A stretch of DNA of 64,000 bases. Origin: Campanula takesimana (taxonomy: Eukaryota; Streptophyta; Magnoliopsida; Asterales; Campanulaceae). The stretch spans positions 1,116,001-1,180,000 of the forward strand of contig JAOWBW010000251.1 in assembly GCA_026119855.1 (NCBI GenBank). The letters are read 5' to 3'. The position numbers and the translations under genes are program-made. The notes under the pieces were generated by a model. It was not told the DNA's origin and did not search any database. It saw nothing but the letters and a program-made list of their open reading frames with translations. This document shows positions 11,422 through 23,200 of this stretch, piece after piece (the stretch's first letter is position 1; each line of letters begins with the position of its first letter).

Positions 11422-13946
11422 TGACACGCCCCCAGGTACCGGGATCCCCTAATAGAACCTCGAACCTGGATGGGAGTGCCTAACGAGAAACAAGAAACTT
11501 AACAAGAAACTTAATGACATTTGTTTAACAAACTGACATTATATTTATATTCTAGAGTAAGGGGCTGTACTAGCTCACAACACGAGTTCTAGACAAGAAA
11601 ATTTAAAACCAAACTTAATACATACACAGCGGAAACATGCCTAGCACATAAGCTGGCATTAAGAGTATAATACAAGATGTCTAGTGACAATCAGAACTAA
11701 ACAAGACTGTCTACCCCAAAATAAGGAGTTATACAACCCAATACATCGTCCTCACCAAGTGAAAAAGGACACAAGCTCCAAAATAATCCCGACCTGCGAA
11801 GCAAGCTCCCAACTATGTCGAGCCTCACTGCGCACTATCCTTCTTTACCTGGGAGGGGGGAGCAAATAAAGGGTGAGATAAATCTCAGTAAGCTATTAGA
11901 TGCAACTACATGACATGCTATCATGCAATTCAAGTAGATACTCAAGTAATTATATATCAAGTATCATCAAGTAACAAGTATATGAGAGGATAATCCACTC
12001 ATCAAGTAGCACATAAAGCTAACCAAGCAAGTTATAAGGATATTGCTTCCTTCCTTATTCCTCCCAAGAATACCATTGTTGTCGTAGCTTGTATTACTTT
12101 GACAATCACGATCAATAACAGGAACTGATTATTCAGTATATCAGAAGACCCGGTAACCAGTGTCATTCCCAATATCACGACTCATGACTATTCACGAGGT
12201 GATCAAGACAAGAGTTTAGCATTCACTTAAGTCAGGCTTATTGCTCCAACTAAGGAAGCTATGCCCTTACTATGGCCGGTAGTAAGGGGTCACGCGGAAA
12301 TACATAGGGACCCGATTGTCACTTAAACCCCAGCTCTCGCGACAAGCGTGAACCTATATATTTTCGAACAAGCAAGGAGAACCAGCTGGACTCACACAAG
12401 AAGGTACAAGTAGATATTTACTTGAACAACGGGAGAAGAACTAATCCAAAAGTAGTGGACTAGCTCAACAAGGAACATGCTTCAAGTAATCAAGAAGTCA
12501 CCTTGTCTCAAGCAAATGTATGCAATGTTTGCACATACACAACAAGAACATGTCTCATACACGTTAGTGCTTACCTATAGCACTTTCTAGTTCACTACCA
12601 TACATATGTATTGGTGTCAAGCCATGTACAAGATTTTATTATCTTATACTTCAAGTCTTAATCCATTTCTATGGATGTTCAAGTCATGTACAAGCTTTTA
12701 ATGTCTTATACTTCAAGTTATAACTTCCAATATTTGGACATTCAAACAAGTATAAGAGTTATACATTTACTCTTACCAAATCCCAATCCTATTCTTAGGA
12801 TGTTCAAGTCTAAGACCTTATGCTAATGCCTCTAAGGTGCACAATCATTGGATTCACAACAAGTATAACACATTAGTGCTTGTTCATAGCACTTTCAAGA
12901 CATAAAGAAGAGATACTACTCTTATACCTATGTTCTTATTTTAATTCAATGAGTATACATGGTTAAGACCAAGTCTGATGCCCCTAAAGTATCACAACAC
13001 TTGCTAGGACATCTTATATTAAGGTTATATACCTTAACTAGGGTTACTTCCAACTTTATACAAACTTTAAACAAAATCTTTGTTTTTCAGACAACTGTGC
13101 GGTCGCCCACAATGGACTGTGCGGCCGCACACAAGCATGTCAATTTCTTTGAAAAATCCTTCAGAAAGATGTGCGGTCGCACACTAAATTTTGTGCGGTC
13201 GCACAGTGTACTAAAATGCAAAATTTTCATTTCTTTCCCAGTTTAAGAATTGTCCGTCCCAAAACGTAGGAGTAACATTTACTAACAATTTCAATATGCC
13301 CAGAATGCATTAACAAGCTCAAAACTAACTCTTTCATTTTCTTTCATTATTTCCCACAGAGGATTATTACTCCCTTTGTCCCAAATTTACAAGTACCACA
13401 AAAATCACCCCAAACACAAAATTAACAATCACAAGTATCGAGAATAACATTTATGCATGTTATTACAAGCAAGGGGGAGCTAATAACTTACCTAGTAAAA
13501 ATTCAAGTTGACCCAAACTTATTTCTGTTCGGCCTGGAACGCTCTATTCAACGCCACGAATATTAATCCGGGATCGGAATCAAGAACGGGGGGATAATTA
13601 AACTCGAGGAGTCGAGAATAGGCAAAACCCTAAACCTAGCTTTTCAGAACAGAGGGAGTGAGCGTAAAGAAATTTGAGAATGCTTTCTCAGTAAAGCAAC
13701 AACAAACATGATATACTTAAAACTTTCAAAGAATTGCACTTAGGCCCCTCAAGTTTCACTTTTAACAAAAAGACCCCTGAAGTCAAAATTTCCCAAATGA
13801 CCCTAAAGTCAAAACTAGACATTTAACCACCTTAACATTCTAAAGCAGTTAAAACTTTAACCCAAGTAAAACTAACACATAATATGCAAGTTCAGGTATT
13901 TAACAAGTATGTCAAATATTTAACGATAATAAGGATGGGCGCTACA
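11422..13946 (-). repeat. F right LTR (5' LTR in element orientation)
   Basis: 2,525 bp. It carries the same four-palindrome array at 13096-13205 and the same TATA-like sequences as the left copy. Confidence 0.93.
13096..13205 (-). promoter_or_regulatory. Four-palindrome array in F right LTR
   Basis: Starts at 13096, 13118, 13170 and 13192. Motif and 22/52/22 spacing are identical to the left LTR. This is the LTR that would drive transcription of F. Confidence 0.75.
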
Positions 13947-14390
13947 GTATGTGTGGTAGAAAATGAAGAGAGAGAATAAGTGGGGTAAATAGTAGTGTTG
14001 GTTGAATAAAATGAATGATGAAAAATGAAGAGAGAGAATGAGTGGAGTTAAATGGTGGGGTTTGTTGAATATAAATATATTAGAACATTTTCATTTTGGG
14101 CAGTCTCACTTGTGGTGGGACGGACTGAAAAGGAAATTAGTCTCACTTGTGGTGGGACGGATGGAATATAATTAAAAAAAAACAAACAAAAAAAATAAAA
14201 AAATTGGCATGTGGGTCATGAATCTGGGTCATGGGTAAAAAATGACCCGTCTATACTATGAGACGGGTCATGGTGTTCTCATATAAGTTTTTGTCCTCAT
14301 TGATAAGTCATATTTTTCTTAAATGAAAATTGTATATAATTTTTTATTAAATGAGACTTACTTGTCATACTCACAAGAACTATTTACTAC

Positions 14391-14626
14391 TCCCTCTATC
14401 CCACAAAGATAGTCTTATTTTGACTTTTTGTGATCAACTATTAGTGATGATCTAATCATTCTAGTAAAATTCTAAAATATGTAATTGATAAATCATTAAA
14501 TGATTTATCAATAACAATTTTTAAAATTTCATTGTAATTATTAAATTGACACCAATATTTGGTCAAAGTTTGTTTTTGTTGACCGTGAAAAATCAAAATA
14601 AGACTATCTTTCTGGGACATAGAGAG
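14391..14626. mobile_element. Stowaway-type MITE
   Basis: Complementary ends (CTCCCTCTATCCCACAAAG at the left; CTTTCTGGGACATAGAGAG at the right) are flanked by TA. Internally GATAGTCTTATTTTGAC pairs with its complement near the other end, giving a long hairpin. A further MITE end (AGAGGGAGTATA) lies at about 14749-14760. Confidence 0.75.
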
Positions 14627-14759
14627 TATTGTTCTCTACCCCATTTTCTCTCTCATATCTCACTCTTCACTCTCACAACAATCACTCACTACTATTTCCT
14701 TCTTAATTTTTCGTGCATATCCAATTTTTGTGCAAATTGTTATAAACAGAGGGAGTATA

Positions 14760-16063
14760 CACTTTGAAGCAAAATCAGCATAAGAAATGACTTGGGAGTA
14801 GGATGAGGTGATCGGGAACATAAAAGAATACTTTGGCACAAGAAAAACAAAGGAAAAGAGCAGCCAGACATAAGTCCGATCGGACCAATGTCAATACCTG
14901 GCCGGACCCTATAAAGGAGGTGTTTTCAAGATTTTTGAAGCCCAGGTCCGGTTGGACCTACGCCAATATCCGGCCGGACCAAACTTCTTCTGAACCATTA
15001 TTTTCCAAAAGACACATTTTTTATGAAATTCAGGAATAGGTACAACTTTTGACCCCAATGCCTATATAAGAAGACTTCCTCAGCAGATTTAGACATTTTA
15101 GAAATTGTTGTAACATACTCTAGCATAAATCTATACTTAAAACATCATTATTTCTGTTTTTTGAGAGAATCAAAGTGCTCTTGAGTGTTCTTGTGTACTC
15201 AAAAGGTTGAAACAATACAAATACAGTTGAAGGTTCATTTTTCATTCCTTGTCTCTTACATCAAAATCTGAATAAGTATTTCTTATCTCTTCTCATTCAA
15301 TATATGTCTTATTCATATTTTATTATAGTCATGGTTTGTGAGTAATCCCCCCATATTCTTGGGGTTGAAAACTAAACATAATGTATTCATAATTTTAAGT
15401 CATGCTATTCTTTTTCATCTTCATCTTAAAAACAATTTTCTTCATATGTTCTTAATGCTTACATTTTGGAGACGTCCACACTTGTATGATTTTAGTTAAT
15501 CGAGAGAAGTACTTAGTCGTGAATCTCAATTAACGGAACCATATGAAGTAAACTAGGTTCTATTAGTCACGAGAGTATATTAATGGCCTAGGGATATTCC
15601 TTAAATAAAAAGTACATGAATTGTGTAAACTTAATGGATTCTTACTAATGTATGGGACATCGAGAGATATGGCATAATTACTAATTAGTATAGAATACAA
15701 GGATTACTTGCTTGATCGTGAGAAGTAATACAGGCTTAATGTACCATACTTGATTTTTTAATGAAACCTTTAATCTAAAGCATGATTATTTGATGAACAT
15801 ATATTGTTCGAGTTCTAATCCCGAGAGTTCCTTCAAACATAAGAGTTTTAATCCAAAAATTAGAGTAGTTTGCATTTCTATCTTGATAAACAACAAAACA
15901 ATTATTTCCCCCAATCAGTTTTTATTCACTATTTTCATAAAAAGCAAATATTTCTACAAAGTAACTTTGTCTTCGTGGGATTTGACTCGTACTTGCACTC
16001 ATCTCTAGTACTACAACACCGTGCACTTACGGATTAAACTAAGCTGTTGGTTTTGGCTTAACA
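14760..16063 (+). repeat. Element H: solo or truncated LTR related to the Athila-like E LTR
   Basis: From about 15330 to 16040 it is clearly homologous, with many changes, to the E LTR (50643-51349). Shared blocks include GGTTTGTGAGTAA, CTTGGGGTTG, GGATTCTTACTAAT, CATCGAGAGATA, GCTTGATCGTGAGAAGTA and CGTGCACTT.CGGA. A TATA box TATATAAG is at 15063-15070. No primer-binding site follows and no partner LTR is present. The right end may be ...GGCTTAACA at 16063; the left end is uncertain. Confidence 0.65.
14874..14980 (+). promoter_or_regulatory. Four-palindrome array in solo LTR H
   Basis: Four GTCCG..CGGACC-type inverted repeats are centred at 14879.5, 14901.5, 14951.5 and 14973.5, a spacing of 22/50/22 bp. 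Arms are imperfect in copies 2 and 3. The TATA box lies about 85 bp downstream. Confidence 0.65.
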
Positions 16064-16164
16064 AATGTACCCGTTGTTATACTCAAACTCATGTGTTAAT
16101 AACTAAGAAACGAATGTCCCATTTATTATAATAACAACTGAAAAATGCATGTCCCAGTTGTTAC

Positions 16165-16435
16165 AATTATGAAATCACACAACTGTGAAATCATACAACT
16201 AAGAAATCAGTTGAGAAATGATTTTATAAGTGAAAAATGAGAAAATGACACAACTATGAAATTGCACAACTGAGAAAGCACACAATTGTGAAATCATACA
16301 AATATGAAATCAGTTGAGAAATGATTTTACAAGTGAAAAATGAAGGAAAAAAATGACGCAACTGTGAAATCACACAACTGAGAAATCATACAACTGTGCT
16401 GAGAAATTATTTTACAAGTGAACAATAATTTTTTT
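16165..16435. repeat. Degenerate tandem repeat, unit about 85-105 bp
   Basis: Units built from 'CACAACTGTGAAATCA' and 'CAGTTGAGAAATGATTTTA.AAGTGAA' recur at about 16208, 16312 and 16398. Inner sub-repeats (ACAACTGTGAAATCA) occur more often. No coding potential was seen. Confidence 0.7.
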
Positions 16436-16439
16436 CTAA

Positions 16440-17762
16440 AATTTAATTATATGTTGAGTGTATTTGTATTTGTTTGATTCATCTTGATGATACGATTAAA
16501 ACGGTGGTTTCAGGTTTTTTTTTTTTTTTTTTTTGATTTGTAGATTTTGAGAGATTACATTTTAAAAATTTGAGAGCATTTTTGTCTAACAAAAAAACCC
16601 AAAGACTTTTTAGCGAATTCCGAAAATATGTGTCTTTGCTGATTGTTTTTATTTAGCTGGGGTACTTATTAGTCAAAGCCTCCTTTCAGAACCACCATAG
16701 TATGACCAAGCACAAAACATCCCACGAGAGATTCAAAGCTTCTCATAAGTAAAGCCTTGAAAGTTTGTGTTTGAACACCTTTATAGTGTCTACATTAGCC
16801 AAGTGCTGTAGACTCTGGTAGTTTCGAAAGTCTACAGCCCTTAGAGATACACAACTCTTCTATAGGGCGTGCATACTGACAACAATAATATAATGGTCAA
16901 AGAGTTGCCTTGTTTCACGTTTCTTCCTCTCTTCACGTATGGCAGCCATTCTATCACCGATCTATGGTGGCATGATTATTTCCGCTTGATCTCTTTAATT
17001 TTTTTGTTCATTGATTTTAAAATCAATGGATGAGTTTTGGTTTGATTTTAAAATCAATGGATGAATTTTGGTACGATCATGTTTCATGGTTTGAAATGTT
17101 ACCATAATCGTATGTTATTTGTTAGTTGTATAACGGTCTTGATCAAACCATAACGAATTGTTTGCGTCATTTTGAAACAAGCGATCCCGTTTCATGCAAC
17201 TGCTTCTTTTTGCAAATGTCCAAAATGAGTAGATATCGGAAGGGATCTTATTCTTGGTTGACGTTTACAACTTTCCCCATAAACACCAACTGATAAAGGC
17301 ATTTGGCGAGTAACCCTCAAAAACATCAGCAAGGTCAAGTACATTAGCCTGTTATTAGTTCCCCAACCAACACGGACGGGGAATCTTGAAACGAAAAGTA
17401 GAACAAACTAGTTGGTATCACGCAGCTTGTAGATTCATGTAGTAAGCAGTAAAACAATTCTTGACGATAGAATGTCATAAATAAGATAACAAGGGGAACT
17501 AGAAGCAGTCTTCCCACTTAGACTTGACAATTGTGACAAGTCACAACAAGACTGAATAGGGATCATGAGTGGCATAAATCTCATCATAATTTGCACCTCA
17601 GAAATCATTAGACGTAAAATAACAAAAACAGTTTACATGAGCTAGAAGGGGCTAGCCACCATTCTTACAAGTGGTTTCTAGGTATTGCTCATAATCCTTT
17701 TACCAGAAACAAGGATGAGGTGGCGCAGTACCACAAAAGGAACATCAAATGAGCAGTTGACT
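16440..17762. other. Non-coding stretch, likely 3' flank and 3' UTR of the downstream minus-strand gene
   Basis: No gene is recognisable. It has a T-run at 16515-16534 and a 31-bp tandem duplication at 17011-17073. The last few hundred bases before 17763 should be the 3' UTR of the 140-residue protein gene. Confidence 0.5.
17011..17073. repeat. Tandem duplication of a perfect 16-bp palindrome
   Basis: TTGATTTTAAAATCAA occurs at 17011-17026 and again at 17042-17057, each followed by TGGATGA.TTTTGGT. Confidence 0.85.
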
Positions 17763-20212
17763 TCAACTGTTAACTTTTCGCTTTTTCTTCACAATTTCCT
17801 TCTCAGTCTGTAAATTCACTTGGATGGAGTTATTTGATTGCTCAGTCTGTGATTCATCAGGAAGAGTAGAGTGCAAAAACTTCTTGCTGGAACCAACATG
17901 GTTGCAAATCAGCTTTAGCATCTTCCTTCCCCTCATCCATTTGAGCATTATTTTCATGTGTGTTTTGCTGTTTAAGCCATCTACTCCAGCTTCCTGTAAC
18001 AATGTTAGCTCAATGTATGTCCGTGATATTATAAATTTCCAAGAGGCCAAGGATATCAACAAAAATCAACTTGCATATGATCTAAACACATGCAATTAGA
18101 CCAAATGGAAACGGCAACAATACCAAGACAAATAAGTGATCGACAATTGCAATGCTACGAGTACGAAGAAGGCTTTTCTTTTTCTTTTTTTTCCTTTTTT
18201 CCTTTCTTTCTTTCCCAAATTGGACAGATAAAGTACCCCAAAATGGGAACCTAACCCAGAACTCTGGCAAGGGGTACCTATAGTGATAGAAAAGAGAATT
18301 GGTCAGGTACTACTGTATGGTCTTGCCATTCCAACATACGACACGCACAAACTCTTACTCCCTCCTTCCCAAATTGAATGTCCACTTTTGAGTTTTAGGG
18401 AAATTTAAGGAAGTTGACATTTAGGCACTTTTTGTAGCATAAATACATCTATAACCTTAATGATCTCACCATAAACATCTAGATTTTTTTAAGGCATTTA
18501 AGGAAGCTTACATTGATTTTGGGACGGAGGAGGTACTTTTCACACAGGAGAAATGCGGGATGCATTATGGACACCAAGACAAACACGATAAGTTTCCCAA
18601 TCTTATAAACATGAGATATGAGGACTATACTACTCCGTCACATAACATGTGTCACAGTTGACTTGGCCATGTTTAAAAAAAATATGATTCACTTGTTTAT
18701 ACATTGCTTGTAGAAATTGACCTAAGGGAATATAGTTTAGGGATTATTGACAAACACCATATGTTTCCTAATCTTTATTTAGAAGCGTTACACTTAACTT
18801 GGGACGGACCAAAAGGAAAAGTGGGACACTTACTGAGGAAATATAGTTTAAGAATTATTTCCCTTGGGCCCTCCTAAACATTACCCTAACTCTTCATGAG
18901 GACACTCTATTCCATTTTTTGCCATGTGGGAATGTTTATTACCCTAAGGCTCCCAATTCATTTAATGGTTTAATGTAAACCCTAAACTACTACTCCCCAC
19001 TCAACCTTAAAATAACGCTCACCCTCCACATTGCGGCTCATTCTTAACCTGCCTTTCCCTCTCTACAATATATCCCCCCTCTCTACCCTCTCATCCCTCC
19101 CCTTCTTCTACCCACAACAAATCCGGCTCTTCCCCTCCCAGTGTGCATCATTCTCCGCCTCCATCACAAATCATCGCCAGTTTTTGGTGATTCGTCCTTT
19201 TTTGCTTCCGGCTCGTCATTTCTCTGACCATCTCCCTCGCCACTACTCCTTCCGCTCAGCTAGCCGTCCCTCAGTGTAGATCTAACCTTTACCCCTCTCA
19301 AAACCCTCCTCAAGTGAATTTGTTGCATGTTTACCGGCACCAGTCAAAGATCTCAGTCAAACCCTCCAACGCCATCCCACGAGTCTTCTCTAGGGACCAC
19401 CACAGTCCCATTTTTGCATTATTTTTTAGGGGAAGGGGGGGATCTTCCATTTTGTCTGGCGATTGTTCATTTCTCCGCTGAACATGATGAGATTGGTAAG
19501 AATGATATACTTGCCCTGTTAATAATGGTGATGAAAATTTTGAATAGTTGAGCATCATAATCCCGTATTTGCATTTTTTGGGCTGTTTCTTCAATTTTTC
19601 GGGGCAAATTGCATAATAGTTACCCAAACTTTACTAATTATTGCAATGTGATTCCAAAAATTTCATATTTAGCAACCCCATTTACCCGTTGACTTTTTGT
19701 TGCAGTCGAGTGAAAAGTTGGTTAGAAACCTAATTTTCGTTGAAAAAACTTGGTCATGTCATGTGCCGCGCACATGTTCTTTATGGGGCAAACATGACAT
19801 TTCACATTGAAGGTTTACTATCGTTAAAAAAAATCTCCTAAACCTAATGAAAAAATAACTTGAGTTAAAATCTGAGTTAAAAAATTGTTATCAATTACTC
19901 CCACCATCACCACATTCAAGATTCAACAACAACAACAACATTACCCCAGTGCCGCAAAGGCTCCCACCTATGGTGGGGTAAGGGGGGGTCGGATGTACGC
20001 AGCCTTGCCCCTGTATTAAAGCACAGAGAGGCTGTTTCCAGATGACCCATGATGAAAATTGCGTCGAAAATTGCATGGACTGACTGCTGCTTCATCACAA
20101 AGAAGCGCAGACAGTTTAGTGACCCATTTTGCTTTATTCCATCATATTCCCAAGCCAAAAAATAGTGAGTCTTTGGCTCCATCGGAAATGATGGAAAATC
20201 ACCACATTCAAG

Positions 20213-20248
<36 letters not shown>

Positions 20249-23200
20249 TTCATTTGAATAATAAATTTCATCACAAACGACGTTACGAAATCCAACAAAA
20301 AAGATGGTTAGCACTTGCGAAGAATCGGTCTAAACTTCCCCTCTAAACTCGAACTCGTTGTTCCTCCCTACTCGATGAATTGCTCTTAAACTCCATATGG
20401 GAGGCGGAATTCGAAAACCCCCAAGACCATATTACGAGTTACCTGCTGGATTACACACTGTTATTCACGGCTTCAAGCTGCGATTTTGGTCTTGTGGTAT
20501 GGGAATGGAGGTTTTGGGATATGATTTAATGGCGGGAGAGAGAGAGAATCTAAGTTGCTGGGCTAGAGAAAATCTAAGACCCACCAAATATCGTGTAACA
20601 GCAACCTATGTTACATGGACTCGGGTACGGGTATCTGACACGGGTACGGATCCGAGTGTCGGACTCACTTTTATCCTTAAAAAATTGGACACGGGGACAC
20701 TGTCCTAAATTTTGGACACGGGTACGGGGATACCTTAATAACAAAATATATAGAGTCTATTTATATACTTATCATAAAAATAGTTTGTTTATTTTTTTGT
20801 AAGAAAGTATCATTTTATAATATTATTTCTAAATAAAATTTTGCTAAGATATAATGTACAATTAAATAAAACAACATTAAAATTTGTAAAATCTTTATAA
20901 TGAAGTCAAACTCCTTTTTTTCTTTCAATTTTTCTTATCGTGTTCAACTGAAAAAGCAGGTGTCGGGGTGTCGTGCCGGACACGGGTACGTCAACATTTT
21001 TGAAGAGTCCGAGTAACATATACAGCAACCATATCCGCCTCACTCCGGTGAGACAATTCTACTTGTCATTAATGTGGAGGTGTAAGAAGGATAATTGCTT
21101 CTTCGTAAATGACTAACTTGATTGACTGGTATAGACTCCATGGTGTTAAACCGAATGGAGTGTGAAACCGGATGAAGTGCAGTCACTGGAGTGTGAAACC
21201 AAACTTTGCCAAAATGCCTGAGGATTTGAAGAACAATGTTACAGTGGCTAATGTTGCATAACCAAATATGAAAGTCAATAATAGTGTTTGTTTCTCATTA
21301 CTTAAAAAACACAATCTCGTAAATTCCTTTAATTCATTTACCAAATGACAGCACCTATTATGTACCTCATCAAGGCACCGTTACATTAACTAAGGATATT
21401 ATATTGTTCTTGGGGAATACTATTCAGGATTTTGAAGGGGATTGGTAAATAATGAGGCATGCATAAGCTTGTGTAGCCAAGGAAGATTTCAATTAACTAT
21501 TTTGGGTTTTTTTTTTTTTTTTTTTGGATAAAACAAACTTAAATTGTACTCCCTCCGTCCCAAAACACCTTGCACTAATTTCTTTTTTGGGTGTCCCATT
21601 GGTAAGTCCCCTTTCCTAAAATGTTCAAAATTTATTGTTTTTCTATTCTCCCTACCCCACTTGTCATACTCACACACTTACTTTTGGGCCCCACTTGTAA
21701 ATCTCACTCATCATATACTCACAACCTGTTTTCCACTCACAATACTTTTAAATATATATACTCATTCCTTAATTCCCGTGCGTCTTCAAAAGTGTGTAAG
21801 TTATTTTGAGATGGAGGGAGTATTTACCATTGGGCTCAGTACAAGCCCAATCTTCAAAAAGTTCTCCTCCAGTTGTAATCTGGTCCACTTGTTTGGCTCC
21901 ACTTATGTTGTTCTTTGACCAGCCCACTCTACGAGTAACCTACCCAAATTGAAGAGGCTAGACCCATCAAACCCAACAAGCTCATCACTTAATCTAGTTC
22001 ACGACCATAGTTATTAAAGGCCCAAGGCGCAAAAGGCGTGCCCGGAGCCTAGGCGCAAGGCGGGCACGCGCCCGAGGGACGAAGCCCGCAATAATGCCTT
22101 AAAATACTAAAAATACAGTATACATACAACATCAAGATAAGCAATAATAGTATTTCCCCCATCCCAAAATGAATATCCAAAAACATTAAAATTTGCTTGT
22201 TAACAAGAGCAAATAATAAAATGAATTTTCAATTTGAGACAGAACAAGAGCAAATAAAAATGAATATTCATTTGGGACAGAACAAGAGCAAATAAAAGAA
22301 TTGAATATTCATTTTGAGACGAAGGGAGCAATATACATGAATTTTCGTAATTGACATATCAATTTCAAAAGTACGTAACTGTTGATAAGTCTAAATTGCG
22401 GAAATAATAATGCGGGTCTAACTGGCGTTACACAAGAAACCACCAAGAATAATGGAATGGAGGAGTGAGAATAGGGGCTAATCAAGGTAGGAGAGAACAA
22501 GTATTGCGGGAGCAAAAGCGTATGCAAGGTCACTGTAGCTGACATCGACAACTGAGCCAGCTTTATATAGGAGTCAGTCCTTGTACGGATTCCGTACCGC
22601 ACGTGATAGCTCACGTGAGTCCGTACCGCACGCTGGCAAACTCCCATTGGCTTGCTATGTTCAATGTGTAGAATGCTGTCGCGTGTCCCTCGTGGGGACC
22701 AGTCCCGCAATTCTCCTTTAAACCCTAATTAGGCCATGTATAGTCCCTCAATAGGGCCACGTGGCTAATCCGCTATCCTAGCCTCCAAACCAAAACTCCT
22801 AGAAGGTTCCCAAACGCGGAAGTAAAAGGGCGCTCATGATCTTGTTCCAGTCATGATACCGCACATAACATAACCTTCTTTGCTCCCGCACTGCTATGAC
22901 TGCGGGAGAAGCTCCGCGGTTCTGTTTAGGTCGAAGAACTACTAAGAATATAGTGGTCACTCCCGCAGTATAGAATGATTATCGCGATTATCGCGGGTGT
23001 AAGGGAGTCATACGTGCCACGTGGAACAGCGGCACCTAAGACACGCGTCCAAGTTATCCATAACATATATCAAATATTAACACGCGGGAGCCACGTGTTG
23101 CCGTGCGGATATAGGTATCCTACAGTATCAAATATCAAATTGGAGTAAGGTAAAAATGTGATATTTTCAAAAGTTCGAAACAACGCCTCGCCTAGCACCG

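Larger units (their letters stand above)
4313..13946 (-). mobile_element. Element F: young, nearly intact Ty3/Gypsy chromovirus (Tekay/Del type)
   Basis: Complete element flanked by a perfect 5-bp target duplication GTATG (4308-4312 and 13947-13951). The LTRs are 4313-6834 and 11422-13946, and both end in TG...CA. Reading on the minus strand, the order is 5' LTR (11422-13946), primer-binding site, gag, protease, reverse transcriptase, RNase H, integrase, chromodomain, purine tract and 3' LTR. By eye the LTRs differ at about six substitutions plus a G-run length change over 2.5 kb, so insertion was recent. The only lesion noticed in the coding region is one frameshift near the gag start. The integrase C-terminal chromodomain and initiator-methionine tRNA priming place it among plant chromoviruses. 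Confidence 0.93.
4245..14166. mobile_element. Stowaway-type MITE split by retrotransposon F
   Basis: The left end is at 4245 (CCCCCTCCGCCCCACCACAAG, then GTGAGACC). The complementary right end closes near 14166 (CTCACTTGTGGTGGGACGG). Both sit beside TA dinucleotides. F was inserted inside, leaving MITE parts at 4245-4312 and 13952-14166. The terminal motif also appears a second time at 14102-14123, suggesting a MITE inserted in a MITE or an internal duplication. Confidence 0.65.

Noticed and set aside
19031..19551. Plus-strand frames as a small gene
   Set aside because: Pyrimidine-rich, low-complexity composition, no recognisable motif, inside an intron on the other strand.
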